From assembly GCA_022385755.1 (NCBI GenBank), contig MU278356.1, positions 852,589 through 916,588 on the forward strand: a stretch of 64,000 bases of DNA, read 5' to 3'. The translations under genes were made by a program, and so were the position numbers. Under the pieces are notes generated by a model. The model was not told where the DNA came from and did not search any database. It saw nothing but the letters and a program-made list of their open reading frames with translations. This document shows positions 49,501-62,600 of the stretch, one piece after another; the first letter of the stretch is position 1, and every line of letters begins with the position of its first letter. The stretch comes from Trametopsis cervina (Eukaryota; Basidiomycota; Agaricomycetes; Polyporales; Irpicaceae).

Positions 49501-52385
49501 GAACAAATCTGACCTAAAGTGTGAAGAGCAGCATCGCGTTTCACAACAGCGGGATCGGAGAGGCGAGCAATGATAACTTCCATCAGATCTGGCACATGTG
49601 GCATGACATCCTCGCCACCGACAGAAGCAAGTTCGCCTAGACACATGATGATGTTGGCCGCGACAGTTGCATTTGGATCAGAGGCTTTGGGTAGAAGGAC
49701 GCGAAGCATTGCAATGGCATAGGGCTTAATAAGCCGTTGAGTGGCACTGACGAGTCTTGTGAGAAGTCGAGTGCATTCTTCCCGGTTGCGCCTGGGTAGC
49801 CCATCAGTTCCACCGAGCATATAGGAGCTACCAAACGTACATAACGGTGCTATACTCCAGTTCGGTCAGCAACTGGATGAGGGTCTTTCTGAGGTTGGGC
49901 ATAACGTATGCCGGATTATGCCCAGCTAAACGTCCTATGAGAGACACAGCAGCAAGCCTGTTCTCGAAAACTTCATCGTTGAGTGCAATGAACAATGACC
50001 GAACGTTCTCGGCCTGCGCAAGATGCTTGTCGAAGCGTTCGTGCAAGGATGAGAGGACTGCGTTTCGAATGTTTGAGTCTGTTTGAGGGCAATTGCGTCA
50101 ATGGCAGATGTGGCATGTCGTAGCGAACCTCATGCATACCTGGATCAGCGATACCAACCGTCAGCAGTTTATCAATGACGTCTCCGACGATTTCAATTGA
50201 GTGGTTGCTCGCTTGATAGCATATGGGGTCTGTAATGAACAAATGACAACATGTGAGGGCAGCAGCGCGGCGGATGGCGGGATTATCATCGTCAAGGTAC
50301 GGCAAAGCGTTGTCTCTCACAAACTCGTTTAAAACATGACCTGGTGATGGAGTATGAGTATTAGATGGTAGAGACACAATGAGAAGATGTACCGCTAAAG
50401 TCGAATGTTCCAAGAATCGTTAACGCCAAAGTGATCGTTTCGGGGCGTTGCTGTGCTGGGATTCCCTGAACAAATAACAATGATCGGTATTAGATGTTTA
50501 CTGCTGCCAATTGAACGCGCGTTTACCTCCGCTGTGCTGTGATCCCTAGCCAGGGTTATTGCTGTGCCTGATTGTTCATTTCTGAGCATACTCGTCGGGG
50601 GAGCACCAAGCGTCTTATACCCTTTCCCACTGAGGATCATGGACAACATGTCCAAGAGCCGCTCTGAGAAAAGCTAATTCACTTCCCTGCTAATGAAGAT
50701 TGGAGGCGCTACATACCTTGTATCGTCTTCAAAAGTGGAGGTATGTGTTTCGCGATTGCTACTAGTGCTTGGTGGAGGGGCTCGCTCAGTTCACACTCGA
50801 ACATCAGCTTCAACTGGTCGTGTAAGAGCTTGGTAAGGTTCGGCCCAACTGCCGAGGCCAGCATCCCAACACATTGAAAGATAGGCTCCTCGGAAGGGGC
50901 ATTCTTTTTTCTACATTTATAAAATTCAGTGCTGTTCCCGAGTACACTAAGTCAGACCTGAACGTACCCATGCATTTGCAATCCTTGCTTGATGTGTGAC
51001 ATGATGGAGTCCAGGAAGGGTTTCATCTCGCTTCCTACAGCGGACGCGACATGTCCTATGGCGATGAAGGCTAAATATAAGAAATAATGATGAGCTTGGG
51101 CTAAGGTGGCGTAAGGTAAGCGAGAGCAGCAACGCACCCACACTTCGTTCTGTTGGCTTCTCCAACATACTAAGGAGATGCGCCATTGCTTTGTGAAGGT
51201 GGTGCTCGGCGAAAGTCTGAGTATCGTAAACAGCTAACGTGGGTATCAAGGTGATAATCATCTTCCTGACATGAGAATCGCGATGGGTCTTGAAATTCAA
51301 GATCTGTTCAGCAGCGTCGAGGAATGTCTCCCTCATGAACTAAATAAATCAGAGTCAAGATGCAGCTGAAACCAGAGAACGGCGCTCAAGCGCACCATCC
51401 CGCCATGCAAAAGCAATTCACGATACGTCAGCAAGCTTCCATGGATAATCTCAGGCTGCGCCATCTTCAATCCGTTTTGTGCGTCCGAAAGGATCTTCGA
51501 TAAATACGGGTTCCCTCTGGCTTCTCTTTCCCTTGAGGTCACTATCTCCAAACATGCTGCGAGTAGTTCTGCAGCACTTTCCCTCACAATAACGCGTGGG
51601 TCCCGGATAGGCACCAGTATCTTCTCAAACACCAGACCGATGTGACTGTGGAAGTATACGGGGTTGTTTCGGGCAAGCTCCTTCAGAATGAGTACGCCAG
51701 CATAACGTGAAGTGTCAGAAGATGAGGTGGAGGATGAGGAAGAGAATGTGGATGAAGACCCTGACGAGGATGGTTGCAGGAGCTCTATCGCAGCTTGGAC
51801 CTCGAAGTCCATGAACCGTTCACCAAACGCGGCGCCACCGATGTATGATATCTGGCCAAGGGTTTTGGACGCCGCCAGCATAACATTGATATCGGGATTA
51901 GGTAGAAGAGACTTGACATAATTGAAGAAACGGAATAGGTTCCGTTTCGATTCAATATTGCCTTCACCTTCGGCGGTGAGCAGGTGGTCTGCAGGAAGAT
52001 ATCCGCATTAGCGAGTATACATATATCAAACGTCAATCACGGCAGCACTAGGATTCAGGATGCTCACTCACCGATAGCCATGATTCCACCCAACTTCTCA
52101 TAGTTCGTCTGACTATGCACGAGGTCAAACAATCTCCTATTAATGGTGTCGTCCCATTGCTTAGCAGCAACATCGGAGGTCATTTCCGGTACAGTATTGG
52201 AGACCTATAGTGCCCGGCGTGACGTTAGCTGCTGGCCATAACATCAACAATATTGCATGGTCTGTACTCACATATCGCTGCAGTTCAATCGCACTCGCCA
52301 ATCTCGTGTCATGGCTCTTGCTCTTCAGTCCAGTGAATATCTGATCCAATACATCCGCCTGTGAAGTCGTTGCAGTGGTGGCCAT
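43580..52385 (-). CDS. tor: TOR (target of rapamycin) PI3K-related protein kinase
   Basis: Master nutrient-sensing Ser/Thr kinase of TORC1/TORC2. The gene runs over 8.8 kb, broken by many short introns (on the order of 25). The start is the ATG at 52385 ([20 protein letters not shown]). N-terminal two thirds: HEAT-type helical repeats (for example [40 protein letters not shown]). FAT domain: about 48.1-45.7 kb ([20 protein letters not shown]). FRB domain: about 45.66-45.3 kb ([20 protein letters not shown], with the Ser that sets rapamycin binding retained at 45646-45648). Kinase: [19 protein letters not shown], catalytic loop [12 protein letters not shown], metal motif [35 protein letters not shown], then GWCAFW and stop, spliced at 43595. 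All regions read intact; I did not trace every internal exon boundary. Confidence 0.95.
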
Positions 52386-52503
52386 AGTGGTAGCAGCCAC
52401 ATGCAATGTGTGTATTGGAAGCGAGTGCGGTGATGATGAGGTTAACGAGAGGCGATACCGTAGGCGCTTCGGATCATATTGCACTAAAACGGATACTTCT
52501 CGT

Positions 52504-52587
52504 GGCCTGGTGGTCTAGTAGTATGATTCCTTCTTAGGGCATTGCCTAATTTGGAGGAGGTCCCGGGTTCAATTCCCGGCCAGGCCC
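52504..52587 (+). tRNA. tRNA-Pro(AGG), intron-containing, copy 2
   Basis: Identical to copy 1 over all 84 bp. Anticodon AGG is at 52536-52538 and the intron at 52540-52551. The A and B boxes are intact and a discriminator C is at 52587. The gene starts 118 bp upstream of the TOR ATG and is transcribed away from it. Flanks of the two copies do not match, so only the gene itself is shared. Confidence 0.95.
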
Positions 52588-52592
52588 GTTGC

Positions 52593-52597
52593 TTTTT
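52593..52597 (+). terminator. RNA polymerase III T5 terminator of tRNA-Pro copy 2
   Basis: A TTTTT run 6 bp after the discriminator base. Confidence 0.65.
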
Positions 52598-52891
52598 GTC
52601 GTTTTGCACTTCGCGCAAGTATTCTAGAAGAACCATAGCTGCATGATTTTAGCTACGATGCCACTCTGCGTTGCCTCACCGCAACGCCACCAACAAAAGC
52701 GAGTACACCTCCTTTCATACGGCTGACCGCACCAGGACCCTCTCCTGAATGTCCGACGCTGCGCAACCATGCGCAGCGCGGCCTCTGCGCTACACTCGGC
52801 AGATGACTGGCTCAGCCCGCACGCAGGAAGCCATGTCTACAAACGGTTTACCGGAGGTGTAGTATTATACAACATGATTTCTACACATGTC
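52598..52891. other. Short spacer between tRNA-Pro copy 2 and the F-box/RCC1 gene
   Basis: The 3' ends of the tRNA and the minus-strand F-box gene meet here. Nothing else is recognised. Confidence 0.5.
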
Positions 52892-55320
52892 TTAATGCTG
52901 GTCTGGTGTTCCCTGCGGGCGCATCCTTCCTCCAATCCTGCCTGCCCCTCGCCCCGCAAAACCAATCCTAAAAGGTGGCATACCTATACGCCCGAAAGCG
53001 GGCTCCCGCGATTGTGTAGGGCGTGCGGGAGTAAACGCGCCGGGCATGTTCACGTCCGGTTCGTGCTCCTCGGCTGCTGGGGATGGACCTGGTTCGTCTG
53101 TATCGGGCTGTTTAGATAACAGAGAAAGCAAGCAGCCGTTATTCAGATGCTTGCGGGGTTTATCTGTTTCTTCACGCACCTCCAAGTCGATAACAAGAGC
53201 ACCCACGTGCCACCCTGCGGCCACAGCAGCGAAGCAATATCTCTCTTTACCCGCTTTGCCCATCTTTCTTTCTTCCCAATCAAACCTTACCACGCCGGGG
53301 ATGGTCACATCTGGTGGGCTCATCTCAGAGGAGCGGCTCCTGATAGCATTGGTCTTGATTGCCTCTGTCCGATACCCTCCAGGCACGCCAACGTCCAAGT
53401 CAACCGGATCTCCAAGCCCAAGTGCACCTTTAGAGAATGCACCCCAGGTAAGAATTTTGCCAGAGTCGGTGAGAGCGCCGAAATGATAGTCGCCAAGAAT
53501 TACCGATATCACTTTGTTGCGCGGAGATTGCAGGCTGGGAAGAATAATGGGCTTGAAGGGAGCCGGGTGAGGCAGAATAGAAGTTGTGATCGGCTGCTGC
53601 GCAGCAGGGTCGCGCTCAATGTTGCCCATTAGGACAACACCGGGGTTGGGGGAATAAGCTGTAAACGTATTGAAGTGCGCGGATATCTGAGACCAGAACA
53701 CGATTCAGTATACGGTTACGCTGGGCGTAATCGGGAACACGCACATGAGATATCTTCATTTCAGTTGGTGCCTCTAGACCATTCGCCTGGTCTGTCCATA
53801 CGGGATCTTCCCGCACCTTGTCTACTTCACTGAAGTACGGAAGCTTCAGATAGCAGTTAATGGCGTTTCTGAAGAACTATCAGATCAGCGATTAGGAACT
53901 CACATAATCCCATTTTGCTCCTGGCTTCTGAGCTTCTTCCTCACTGGCTAAGCCTCTGAATCTCACAACATAACCCTTGTTTGTTAGCCCTATGAGTTCA
54001 TTGTCCAAACCCGCGATCTTCACGATTCGCGGATGTTCATCGCTGCTCGCGTCACTTGCGGGCGTGGTCAATACCGGAAGCTCGTATTCTTGCAGTTCTG
54101 GAAGCTGGACTAGGATATCTCCTTGCTCTGGTATCTCTTGACCATCCTCATTTCGATGCGAATCGTTTGGAGACTCTGCATCAACGGTCCACACGTGACA
54201 CTTCACTCTGGCATAAGGTCCATCCTCTATCAGCCCACGTCCAACACCTTGTTCGTTCCAGTCCTTGTTTCTCCGGTACACCAGCCGTCCGAGACGTGAT
54301 ATCCCGCTCGGTCTTGGCCAGAAGACGAATACTTTCCCGGAATCAGTGAGTATTGCTGTGAAGTTCCACCCGCACTCGACTTGAACGGGGAGACTTGGCG
54401 CAGCATGTATTTGAACAGCTGGTGCTACTTCTGACGAATGTGCAGCAGGCGACAGGGATGAGAGCGATGTCGTGAAATGCCTCGAGTGCATCAGGAAAGG
54501 ACGTCCCCAGGATGTGAAGTTAATCACTTGGGAGGATGTCGTAAGGCCGGCAGCGTGCAGGCGTCCGCAACTACGAATATATTGAGTAAGACAAGGGAAA
54601 GCGAACGGCATCTCGCATACCTAACGGTGCGCATAGAGAATGGCAAATCCAGAAGGGTAGGAGAGGTTGCAGGTTTGTTTGGATCCGAGAGTCCTTCGGC
54701 TTGAAGTCCGAAACTGAGACCATCTAGCGTGCCTTCATGCAGTGGCCTGTGAGACCGATACCGACGATAGCAGCAAGAGATCTTAGCTTACCCCAAACAT
54801 ACAGATGTCCCTGAGAGTCTAATGCATGGAAAGACCTACATGTACACCATTGTTAGTAATTCCAGTTTTTTGTTAATGGAGACGTACATTCCCCCAGCAG
54901 CCAAACTGACGACTTTGACTTTGGGTGGAAGCCGTAAAGTTACAGGATAAGGTACACCCTCGTATACGGAGGTTTTGGGGAGCTCTCGAGGGCCCATGCC
55001 TAGACGACGCCTTGAACTTTCCCTGTGTACGGTGAGTCAGCGCACAGACGTCGTTGAACAAGATAGTGCACTCACCCCCAGACGTAAACTTTTGGTTTCG
55101 CCAGTCTCTTGTATATGAACTTCCATCCCGTTGTCCTCGCGGTGTCATTACCTGTGAAGTTGTAATCGACCAGAAGTCTGCGCTTCCAGAATGTCTCATC
55201 TGAGGCCACGACGTAGAAAAACTTCGATACAGCAGAGAGGTTGGTTACAGCCGCAACGGGAAGGTATGGGAGGATGTTGTCGATGATCACCTCCACTGGT
55301 AGCGTTGCCAAAGATGTCAT
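52892..55320 (-). CDS. F-box protein with RCC1-type propeller repeats (Saf1-like)
   Basis: Seven exons (55320-55076, 55022-54888, 54835-54792, 54732-54621, 54570-53904, 53843-53745, 53686-52892) give 698 residues. The N-terminus is an F-box (LPVEVIIDNILPYLPVAAVT, NLSAVSKFFYVVASDETFWK), which in the family recruits the SCF ubiquitin ligase through Skp1. It is followed by RCC1-like blades: KVYVWGESSRRRLGMGPREL, GHLYVWGTLDG, CGRLHAAGLTTSSQV, VECGWNFTAILTDSGKVFVF, IAGLDNELIGLTNKGYVVRF, LGDYHFGALTDSGKILTWGA, VAAGWHVGALVIDLE. The same domain pairing occurs in yeast Saf1, an adaptor for turnover of adenine deaminase; equivalence of the substrate is not shown. The C-terminus is Gly/Arg-rich (GFAGRGAGRIGGRMRPQG). 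The 54732 acceptor (AAG) is chosen because it alone keeps the frame. Confidence 0.87.
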
Positions 55321-55674
55321 ATTGATATAATGGTAGATGTTGAATAGAGTAGAACTGGTTTCGTGTTGATACGAGTGCGGGGAGCTTACAAGAGCAGTGC
55401 GACCTATAGGTAGATTAGACTCGTATATAACACCCTGAAGCGGATGATGACATCATGACCCATATCTTGAGTCGAGCGTTACTGTAATGAACAGAGTTAC
55501 ACGAGCTGCGCACTATCTTGTCGCAGTCGGGGCACTGGGTTCTGCTGATGGTCATATCCACAGCCAGACACTGTAACCTGCTGCGCTCAAAGAAACCGCA
55601 CACTGCCGCAGTAACGGACAAGAGGTTGAAAGGGAAAACCGACTAGAGAGGTACTAATAGTGAGTAAACAAGGC
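55321..55674. other. 0.35 kb spacer, promoter of the F-box gene
   Basis: The region lies between the F-box gene and the 3' end of the membrane protein gene. No other feature is seen. Confidence 0.5.
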
Positions 55675-56698
55675 CTATCCGTCATCTTCATCTTCTTCGC
55701 CTTGACTCTGCGTCAGGCGATTTAGTAGGTCTCCGTCGAAAGCACCTGAGGATGTGAGAAAGAATGAGTGACTGCCGCTCGCAAACACTGAAGGTTCTTA
55801 TTGGAGCAAACTTACGTCCTGCAGGAGCTCTATGCTTCCCTCTATACGCAGCTAGAGATGGAGATCCAGAAACGCTCATCCCAAGCAAACTAGCATTCGA
55901 CAAACCCCCGACAGGCGAAGGGGTGTTGTTCAATGAGGATGAAAATGATGAACCGAAAGACGTGTCTGCGCCCCCGGTTCCTGAGAATGTTGAATAATTC
56001 AGCGTTCGTGAGGGCGTTGATGCTGGAGAGGAAGCATAGAAACTCGACGAAAATGACTTTTGTGGTTGTGGGGTCTGTTTCAGGGAAGCAGTAGAGGGTC
56101 GACCGCGGGAGACGGGCATAGAAATCAGTGGGATAAGGCGTACAATACTGAAAGCACTCACGGTAGGTGTGACTCCGACGAGTCTCCTTTGCGACTGTCC
56201 AAGTCCAGCAGAGCTCTTTGGTGACTTAGCAGCCATTGCCGCAGGGTTGGGCTTTGGGGTAGAAGGGGCAGTGGGTGGGAGAGGCGCTGGTGGATACTTC
56301 AGCGCATATGTTGCTTGAAGAACATTGAACGTAAGAGCTGCTACAATTGCGAGCTCTGTATGGTAGTGGCGGATCGTGCGCGAATGTACAGCCCGGCGGT
56401 GATGAGGTATTGAGCGATTGCAGACAAATTACATCAACGCTCTCTAACAGAATATGAACATGATATAGAGGTACATACCGGCAAAACACGCTGCCCACCA
56501 TAGAGGGCCCGCCTCCATGCTGCCGAATTTCCGGCTATAACTCTGCCATACCAGCAAAGTAGCATCCCAAGGTCCTGGCACAGGAAGCAGGTTCATTGCT
56601 ACAAGTACCGCAAAGAGACCCATCCCATTGGCACGTATACGCGAGATAGCGTCGGAGCGACGTGGCTTGAGGCGGTCAAGCATGGTTGAAGAAGACAT
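55675..56698 (-). CDS. Small two-helix membrane protein, possibly nucleoporin Pom34-like
   Basis: Four exons (56698-56479, 56355-56162, 56074-55816, 55745-55675) give 247 residues. The N-terminus is MSSSTMLDRLKPRRSDAI. A first hydrophobic segment (GLFAVLVAMNLLPVPG) follows. A second is built across the first splice junction (ALWWAACFAG joined to ELAIVAALTFNVLQATYALK). After YPPAPLPP the protein becomes Ser/Thr/Pro/Gly-rich with FG-like dipeptides (TSFGSSFSSSLNNT) and ends in an acidic GEEDEDDG. Two membrane helices plus a long soluble Ser/Pro tail is the layout of Pom34-type pore membrane nucleoporins, but sequence similarity is too weak to be sure. The first intron is unusually long (123 bp). 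Confidence 0.6.
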
Positions 56699-59600
56699 TG
56701 TTCCAAGTTGCAGGCAGCTTGTTGTCGCTGTCAAGCTGTAATTTGGCGAATCTTCCGGTTGCGGCTTTCGTGTATAGAGTCAAGGATGCAGCCCAGCCGA
56801 GAATGGTGCAAGAAGTGACTGAGCAGAAAAGTCGAGCACAACGTCAATGAGCAGTGGACATAAACTCTGCACGACGTTACACTGAGGCGCACGTGACTGG
56901 CCATGGCCATGTGACCGCGTCACCTATGTGCGGGTCCCTCGGGCATCCTAGGACTCCCCGAAGCAGACTAGCCCACTAGCCTGAGTATATGCACTAGTGA
57001 TAGTTTACGCAAACCACTAAATAGCATGCTGCACTCGCGCAGACGACTCAGCCTTTGACCCCTACATTCGCGTCGACGCTCTACGACTCTCAAGTGCCAA
57101 TGAAAATCCTAACCCATCGAAAGCGCGCGTCATAGATGAGCAGCTACACGGCATAAATGAGCGAACAGAAGTCTATAAGATGGCTTTCGGTGCGTCGTCT
57201 CAGCATATCACGCCTACAGGATACTGAATTCCGTTTCTATCTGCCGTCGCGCACACAGGTAGGTTTAAGGTCCTCACCACGCAGAAAATTCTTCCGTGGA
57301 GCATCCTTTCCAGTGATCTGGTGGCCACAGGTCTCTTGATCTGGCCCGCTTGTTCTCTGTACTATAGGCTCCATGTGCATATAGAGGCTCAGTCCCCGGG
57401 AGAGTCCCTTCGTCAATACGGTGATGGTCTTTCACTCATCTATCCACCACTGTGCGGCCTGTCCGGCGATACTGAGCAAAAAGATTGCGTCAGTAAGACG
57501 GGCTGAAGCATTCCAGGCGTCGAGGCGTTATGTGGCAACCCCTCTCGGCAGCCAATGCGGAGGCTCAAGCTCAAGCTCAAAGTCCTTCCATACTTCCAGG
57601 TGAAGAGGAGGAACTGACAGGGACAGCATTGGGGTGATGGTGCGTGGTTCCGTTGCATCCATTCGTTACCAGGCATCCACAACTTTCTCCGGGCTCCCAA
57701 TCACCACCCTTGCCGGGTTTTGACAGTACCCCCGCGTGCAAGACGACTGCGCATCCGTGCATCAGGTCGTGAAGAGGCAGGCGTGCCGAATCGTGAATTC
57801 TTGTGATCATCCTTGCTCAGATGCACATTGTCGCTGCTGCGCAGGTGCAGTCCTCGACGTCCGATGGCGGAGTCTTGGGCGTCGCACCTTATCAGCATGT
57901 CGGTAAGCATATGGCGCAGCTATCTTACCCTTGTGGTCGGCCGCTCTGCCTATAGGGATGGACATTGTTCCGTGCTCGACGGTGCTGTATTCTATTTGCT
58001 TGCAAGGCCACTAACATCAATAATTATTCTGTATAGATTGACATACCGGCTATCGGGCCGAACTTATCAACCAGGAGCACCGTAATAGACGTGTTGCAAG
58101 CTTGCTGCCTCCCCTTATACATGGATCTTGGCTCATGATTGGGCGGAATACCGGCGAACTGTCAACTGTCTCCAGCATCCACCCCATAAAGTCGAAGAAA
58201 ACCCGTGTGTCGGAGGATGGCCCAGAGTCTATCTCCCGAACGTGCGCTCAACGGAGCGCAGCATGCACACAGGCGTTCGTTGTTTGCATGCATGGGGTGC
58301 AAACTGTATCTTAAATTAAACGTCCTCTCGGCAAGAGTCATCCATTCATCCAGCCGCTATCGGATGGGCGGTGCTTTTGAATGCTCTCGAAGGACCTTCA
58401 ACGAAAATGAACTCAAACGGAGGCCGCCGCGTCTTTCGCATGCTATAGCCCATAACGACACATTGGTCCGAATGTCCTTTAGCCAAGTCTCTTCCTTCGG
58501 TCACAAGGTAAGCTCCATATCATATACAAATATCTGTCGGACTTGCTGAGCATCATCTCCAATCCAGTGACAGGAAAACAGCCACCACGAACGCTCAAGA
58601 CTCTTGAATCTATTCAATTGTCCTCCGGCTTGCATCTGCCGCACAAGGGCGGTCAATCGATTGTCCGTTCACGATGCTGCTGTTCGTAGAGACCTTGCGG
58701 TCGCATTTTCAAAGAAACGAACGAGACAATTATGTGGCTCTGATAGTGGCGTGCCTTTCAGCCTTAATGGCGATCATGGAGACTCAACGTGCGTAACTCT
58801 TTGTTGAACACTGTCACTCCTTGTATATGGGAAATCCAGTATATTGCCGGCATAATGTGGAAGCGGATATGGTGTTGGCCAGGTGAGTGCCTTGCGCCCC
58901 CTGGCCGTGAACCACTCGTGCAACTTCTGACCACAACTAAGTTCAGCATGTCCGTTGGCAGGTCTGGCAAGAGCCTCCGGGCGTATTTTAAATGTTATCG
59001 ATTGCGCGATACGTACTCTGCTCCCATCTTCCATCCTGTCAAGATCCAATCAGCTCAGCCCTATGGACATTCGAGCAGAGAAGGGTTGTCTATGATAGGT
59101 TTTCGGCGTACCAACTGTATTGAAAGATTGCACGACGTCTTCAGGCGATACCTTCTTGCGTGGAGAAGTGATACAATGCTCGATGGCCAAGCCACCCGAA
59201 TCTGAATCGCCATCTTGGGTATTGGACACATGAGCCCCTACGTATGTCGGAAGCATTTCGACACCGCATACCGGAGACGTCATTCCGGATTGTCTATGTG
59301 CGGTGAGTGCTCGTAGCGTACCTGTTCCGCTCATGATATCTTCAGGAACCTTTCAGCACAACTCCGGCACTGCATTATCGGCAATCCACTTGCACTAGGA
59401 ATGCGATCCGGCCATACCGGGTCGTTGCAGCACTGCGCTAAGCTTCGACGGATATGGCTATATCGCTGGCGCTATCTCAGCCTAACAATCGCTGTTTAGT
59501 TCCTGTCCTCATGTCTCGCAGGTACCCGACGCTAAGCACCAAGCAGTGGATCAAAATGTGATGGGTGTCGGGACACAGAGTTGACGGGTCTCTATCCTTT

Positions 59601-62600
59601 TGCTCAGTTTGGAGTGAGCGATCCTGAACAGCGGCTCTATCATCCGGTTTGTTGCTTATTGCGTTATACGTTCGGACACAGAGGCATCGCGTGGATAGAC
59701 ACGGCAACATATGGAGGTCAGCTGAACGGTACTCTGTATGTGCTCTATCTTCGCTGAGATGGCGCATTTGTTCAGTATTTGCCAGCTGACCGTCATATTT
59801 CAGTGGCACGAGGGGGACCTTGGAGCAGTGGGTGATGTTGCAAGAGATTCCAAGGCGAGTTTCCACCCGATCCTTCTAATTGTCCAAGAATTATAACAAC
59901 GTTATGCCCTGCCAGTATCGGTGACATCACGTATCCTAAGTAACTTCGCTGGCCGTACCTTGTTGGGGGACCCAGCATTCATGCTCTTGTCCTATGCGTA
60001 TTGTGGTTCGCCCCACTTTCATATGCAATGCTTTGTGGTGAATTTGCGCCGCTATTGAAGGCACGGTCGTCTGCTTCAAGTTTCTCCGCAAAAACACAAC
60101 CTACCTCGTTTTCGAGCGGATACAAAAAAACTGCACCCCACCAGCCACCCCGAGATACAATTGCAGGACGGGAGAGAAAGCGGATGCTGTTTGCTTTGCG
60201 CGAACTCCGGAGGCGCAGCGCCGTGCCCCGCTCTGGACGAGTGAAGGAGAGCGAACTCTATCCGGGATCGATCACTCGCAGCGGTTTGCGCTCAGCCAAC
60301 ATTTCTTCCGGAAACTTCTGCGTCTCGGTTCCGACCGTTCAAGTGAACATCGGCTGCATCATTTAGCTGCCTCCTGACCAATGCCTCAATGTCAGCTGCG
60401 TCCGATCGTGAATCTTCATAATGGATCTCGCCCTGAGATACCCTCGCCCCTCTCCGGTTGAGACAGCTGTTCCGGGGCCGATTGCGCAGTGCAATACCAC
60501 AAGAATGCAGTTACACTTCTCTATTCATGCGAAATAGAGTACGCAATAATGGCTGTCAAAGGTACGTTACAGGACTCGCCACTTGACTGACGAACTTGAT
60601 TTGCCGTATATAGACATTCCCGCGCCTACGGAAAGCCACCCAAGGAATTTTGGCAGGGGCGATCTGTGCCTTGAGTACTTCCCCTGTTTTGTGACGACTT
60701 GCAGCTGAAAAGTCTACATTACACCAGCACACAACGCCGGACATGCCCAGCTGTGCCTGTTACCTCGAGGCCAGGACGCAGTAGGAATTACCGGTCCTTG
60801 TTCATTCTCTCGAGTTAGCGCCCACAATTACAAGCATGAGATACGTCCCAATCGCTTGCGCGCGAGTCGCAATCAATTGAGTGATTTCCTACATCCTGCG
60901 GAGTCGAGCGTCACTCTCCGTAGCAACGGAGTTCGCACATACAAAGTACCAAAGATGGTAAGTTCTAACAACATCGTAACGGTAACTGCTGATAAGCATG
61001 ACCGGAATGCGGACCAAGCACCAACGTTCATCGGGGTTTCTGCGTCTGCCAGGTGTGGGTATGAGCAGATCCTTACGTTAGTGCTTCCTGGTGGGAAGAA
61101 CAACCTCGATTACGCATATCGAGGAGAAGTTGCTGAAAAAAGCGTCTGGGTGCCACGGGTGCACACATTCCCGTGCATTGCGGTGAATGTATGTATGTGA
61201 CTGATCGAGGCATCACGGCATAGCCAATAAACCATTTGAATAGATGGGTTTAATTGAACGGTGAGATTTCTATCGGGAAATACTGCTTATTGCTCACATA
61301 CATATGATCAAGGAGCGCCCACGCACGCTATCCCGCTTGGCGCGTCGAGGCCAGTCTCAACCGACTCAGTCTTCGAGACGCCTTGTGTCATTTCGTATGG
61401 GGATCACCGCCTGAAGTATTCTCATATTGTGAAGCGCAATGTGGATAATCTAGACACTGGCAATGACCGCCTTGCGCTTTCTCCGGCGTAATGATAGGCT
61501 CTCGCGGGCTCAGCATGATAGGAATGCTTGCGGAAGGATTGGATTTCCCCCCACAGATGAGATGTTGCGAAAGAACAAGTGCCACCATCAAAGCCACCAT
61601 CAGCGTGCAAAGCCGCGCTTCAAATCTTTGTCGGGACACGGTGGGTGCAGTTGTTTATTGAATAGACTTGGCGCCGCGGTATGACAGCGTTCATCCAGAT
61701 TCTGGACGAATTATTCTGACAAGAGATGCACCGCCCAACCATCCTCGAGTCTCTGGGACGTGTGGATCGCGGGCATATCCCCAAACACTAGCTTTTCCAT
61801 GGAATCCTCAGAAGAGCTCAATAGCTGTAAGGAATAATCATTTATTGTTTCAGCAGCCCACCCGAACAAGCTATATCGTCTCCCGGGCATTCAATGGACC
61901 GCATCCCCGACAGTCAGCGGTTGGCATTCGCTGAGTAGAGAACCTATGCAAGCGGGTCACTGGGGCAGCAGTGGGTACGTGACCTATCATGGTTCCGCAT
62001 CAAAACATATCCCGCTGCTAGACGCGCATCGTGACATCTACTGTGACCTGCGTCTCCGCAAAATGCTTTCCAGGCGTGGCAGTCGAATTCGAACTATGAT
62101 TCATCCGTTTTGCTTCCTGGGAAATGAGGGTCCGAGCAGCCTTCTTGCATTACGTCGGGTCAAGTGAGTACAAGGGCGTTGGCAAAAGTGGTCGTTATTG
62201 CCTGACTAAATACTTGAAACTCAGCGAGGAATTCATGATGGAACAGCAGACGCAAAGAGGTGACGCGATTTGAATGCACAGCTGCCATGCCTCCACGCCT
62301 CTATCGACCGCTATTGGCGCAGAGGATAAGCTCGTAGGTTTGTCAGAGTTTCAGAGTCGTGGTCATCCTGCTGCTAACATCTTCCCATCACGAATGGAGC
62401 TGCTTTCTGTGATGGGTAGGTCTTCTTTTCGTTTGGGGCATCCTATTGGCTGAGGAAGCTGTCTTCTTTCAAGCTTCCTTTCAAATAACCACACACGCGT
62501 TCTCAGCCAGCCATCCCCTTCGCTCATTCCGTCCTTCGCCGTGATGATGAGCGTGGGCGTGTGTGCAGAAGTCAGCAGGGTACTCAATGACCGTGAGTAA

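Noticed and set aside
51705..51780. Acidic plus-strand frame ([19 protein letters not shown])
   Set aside because: Antisense of a Ser-rich linker in the TOR HEAT region.
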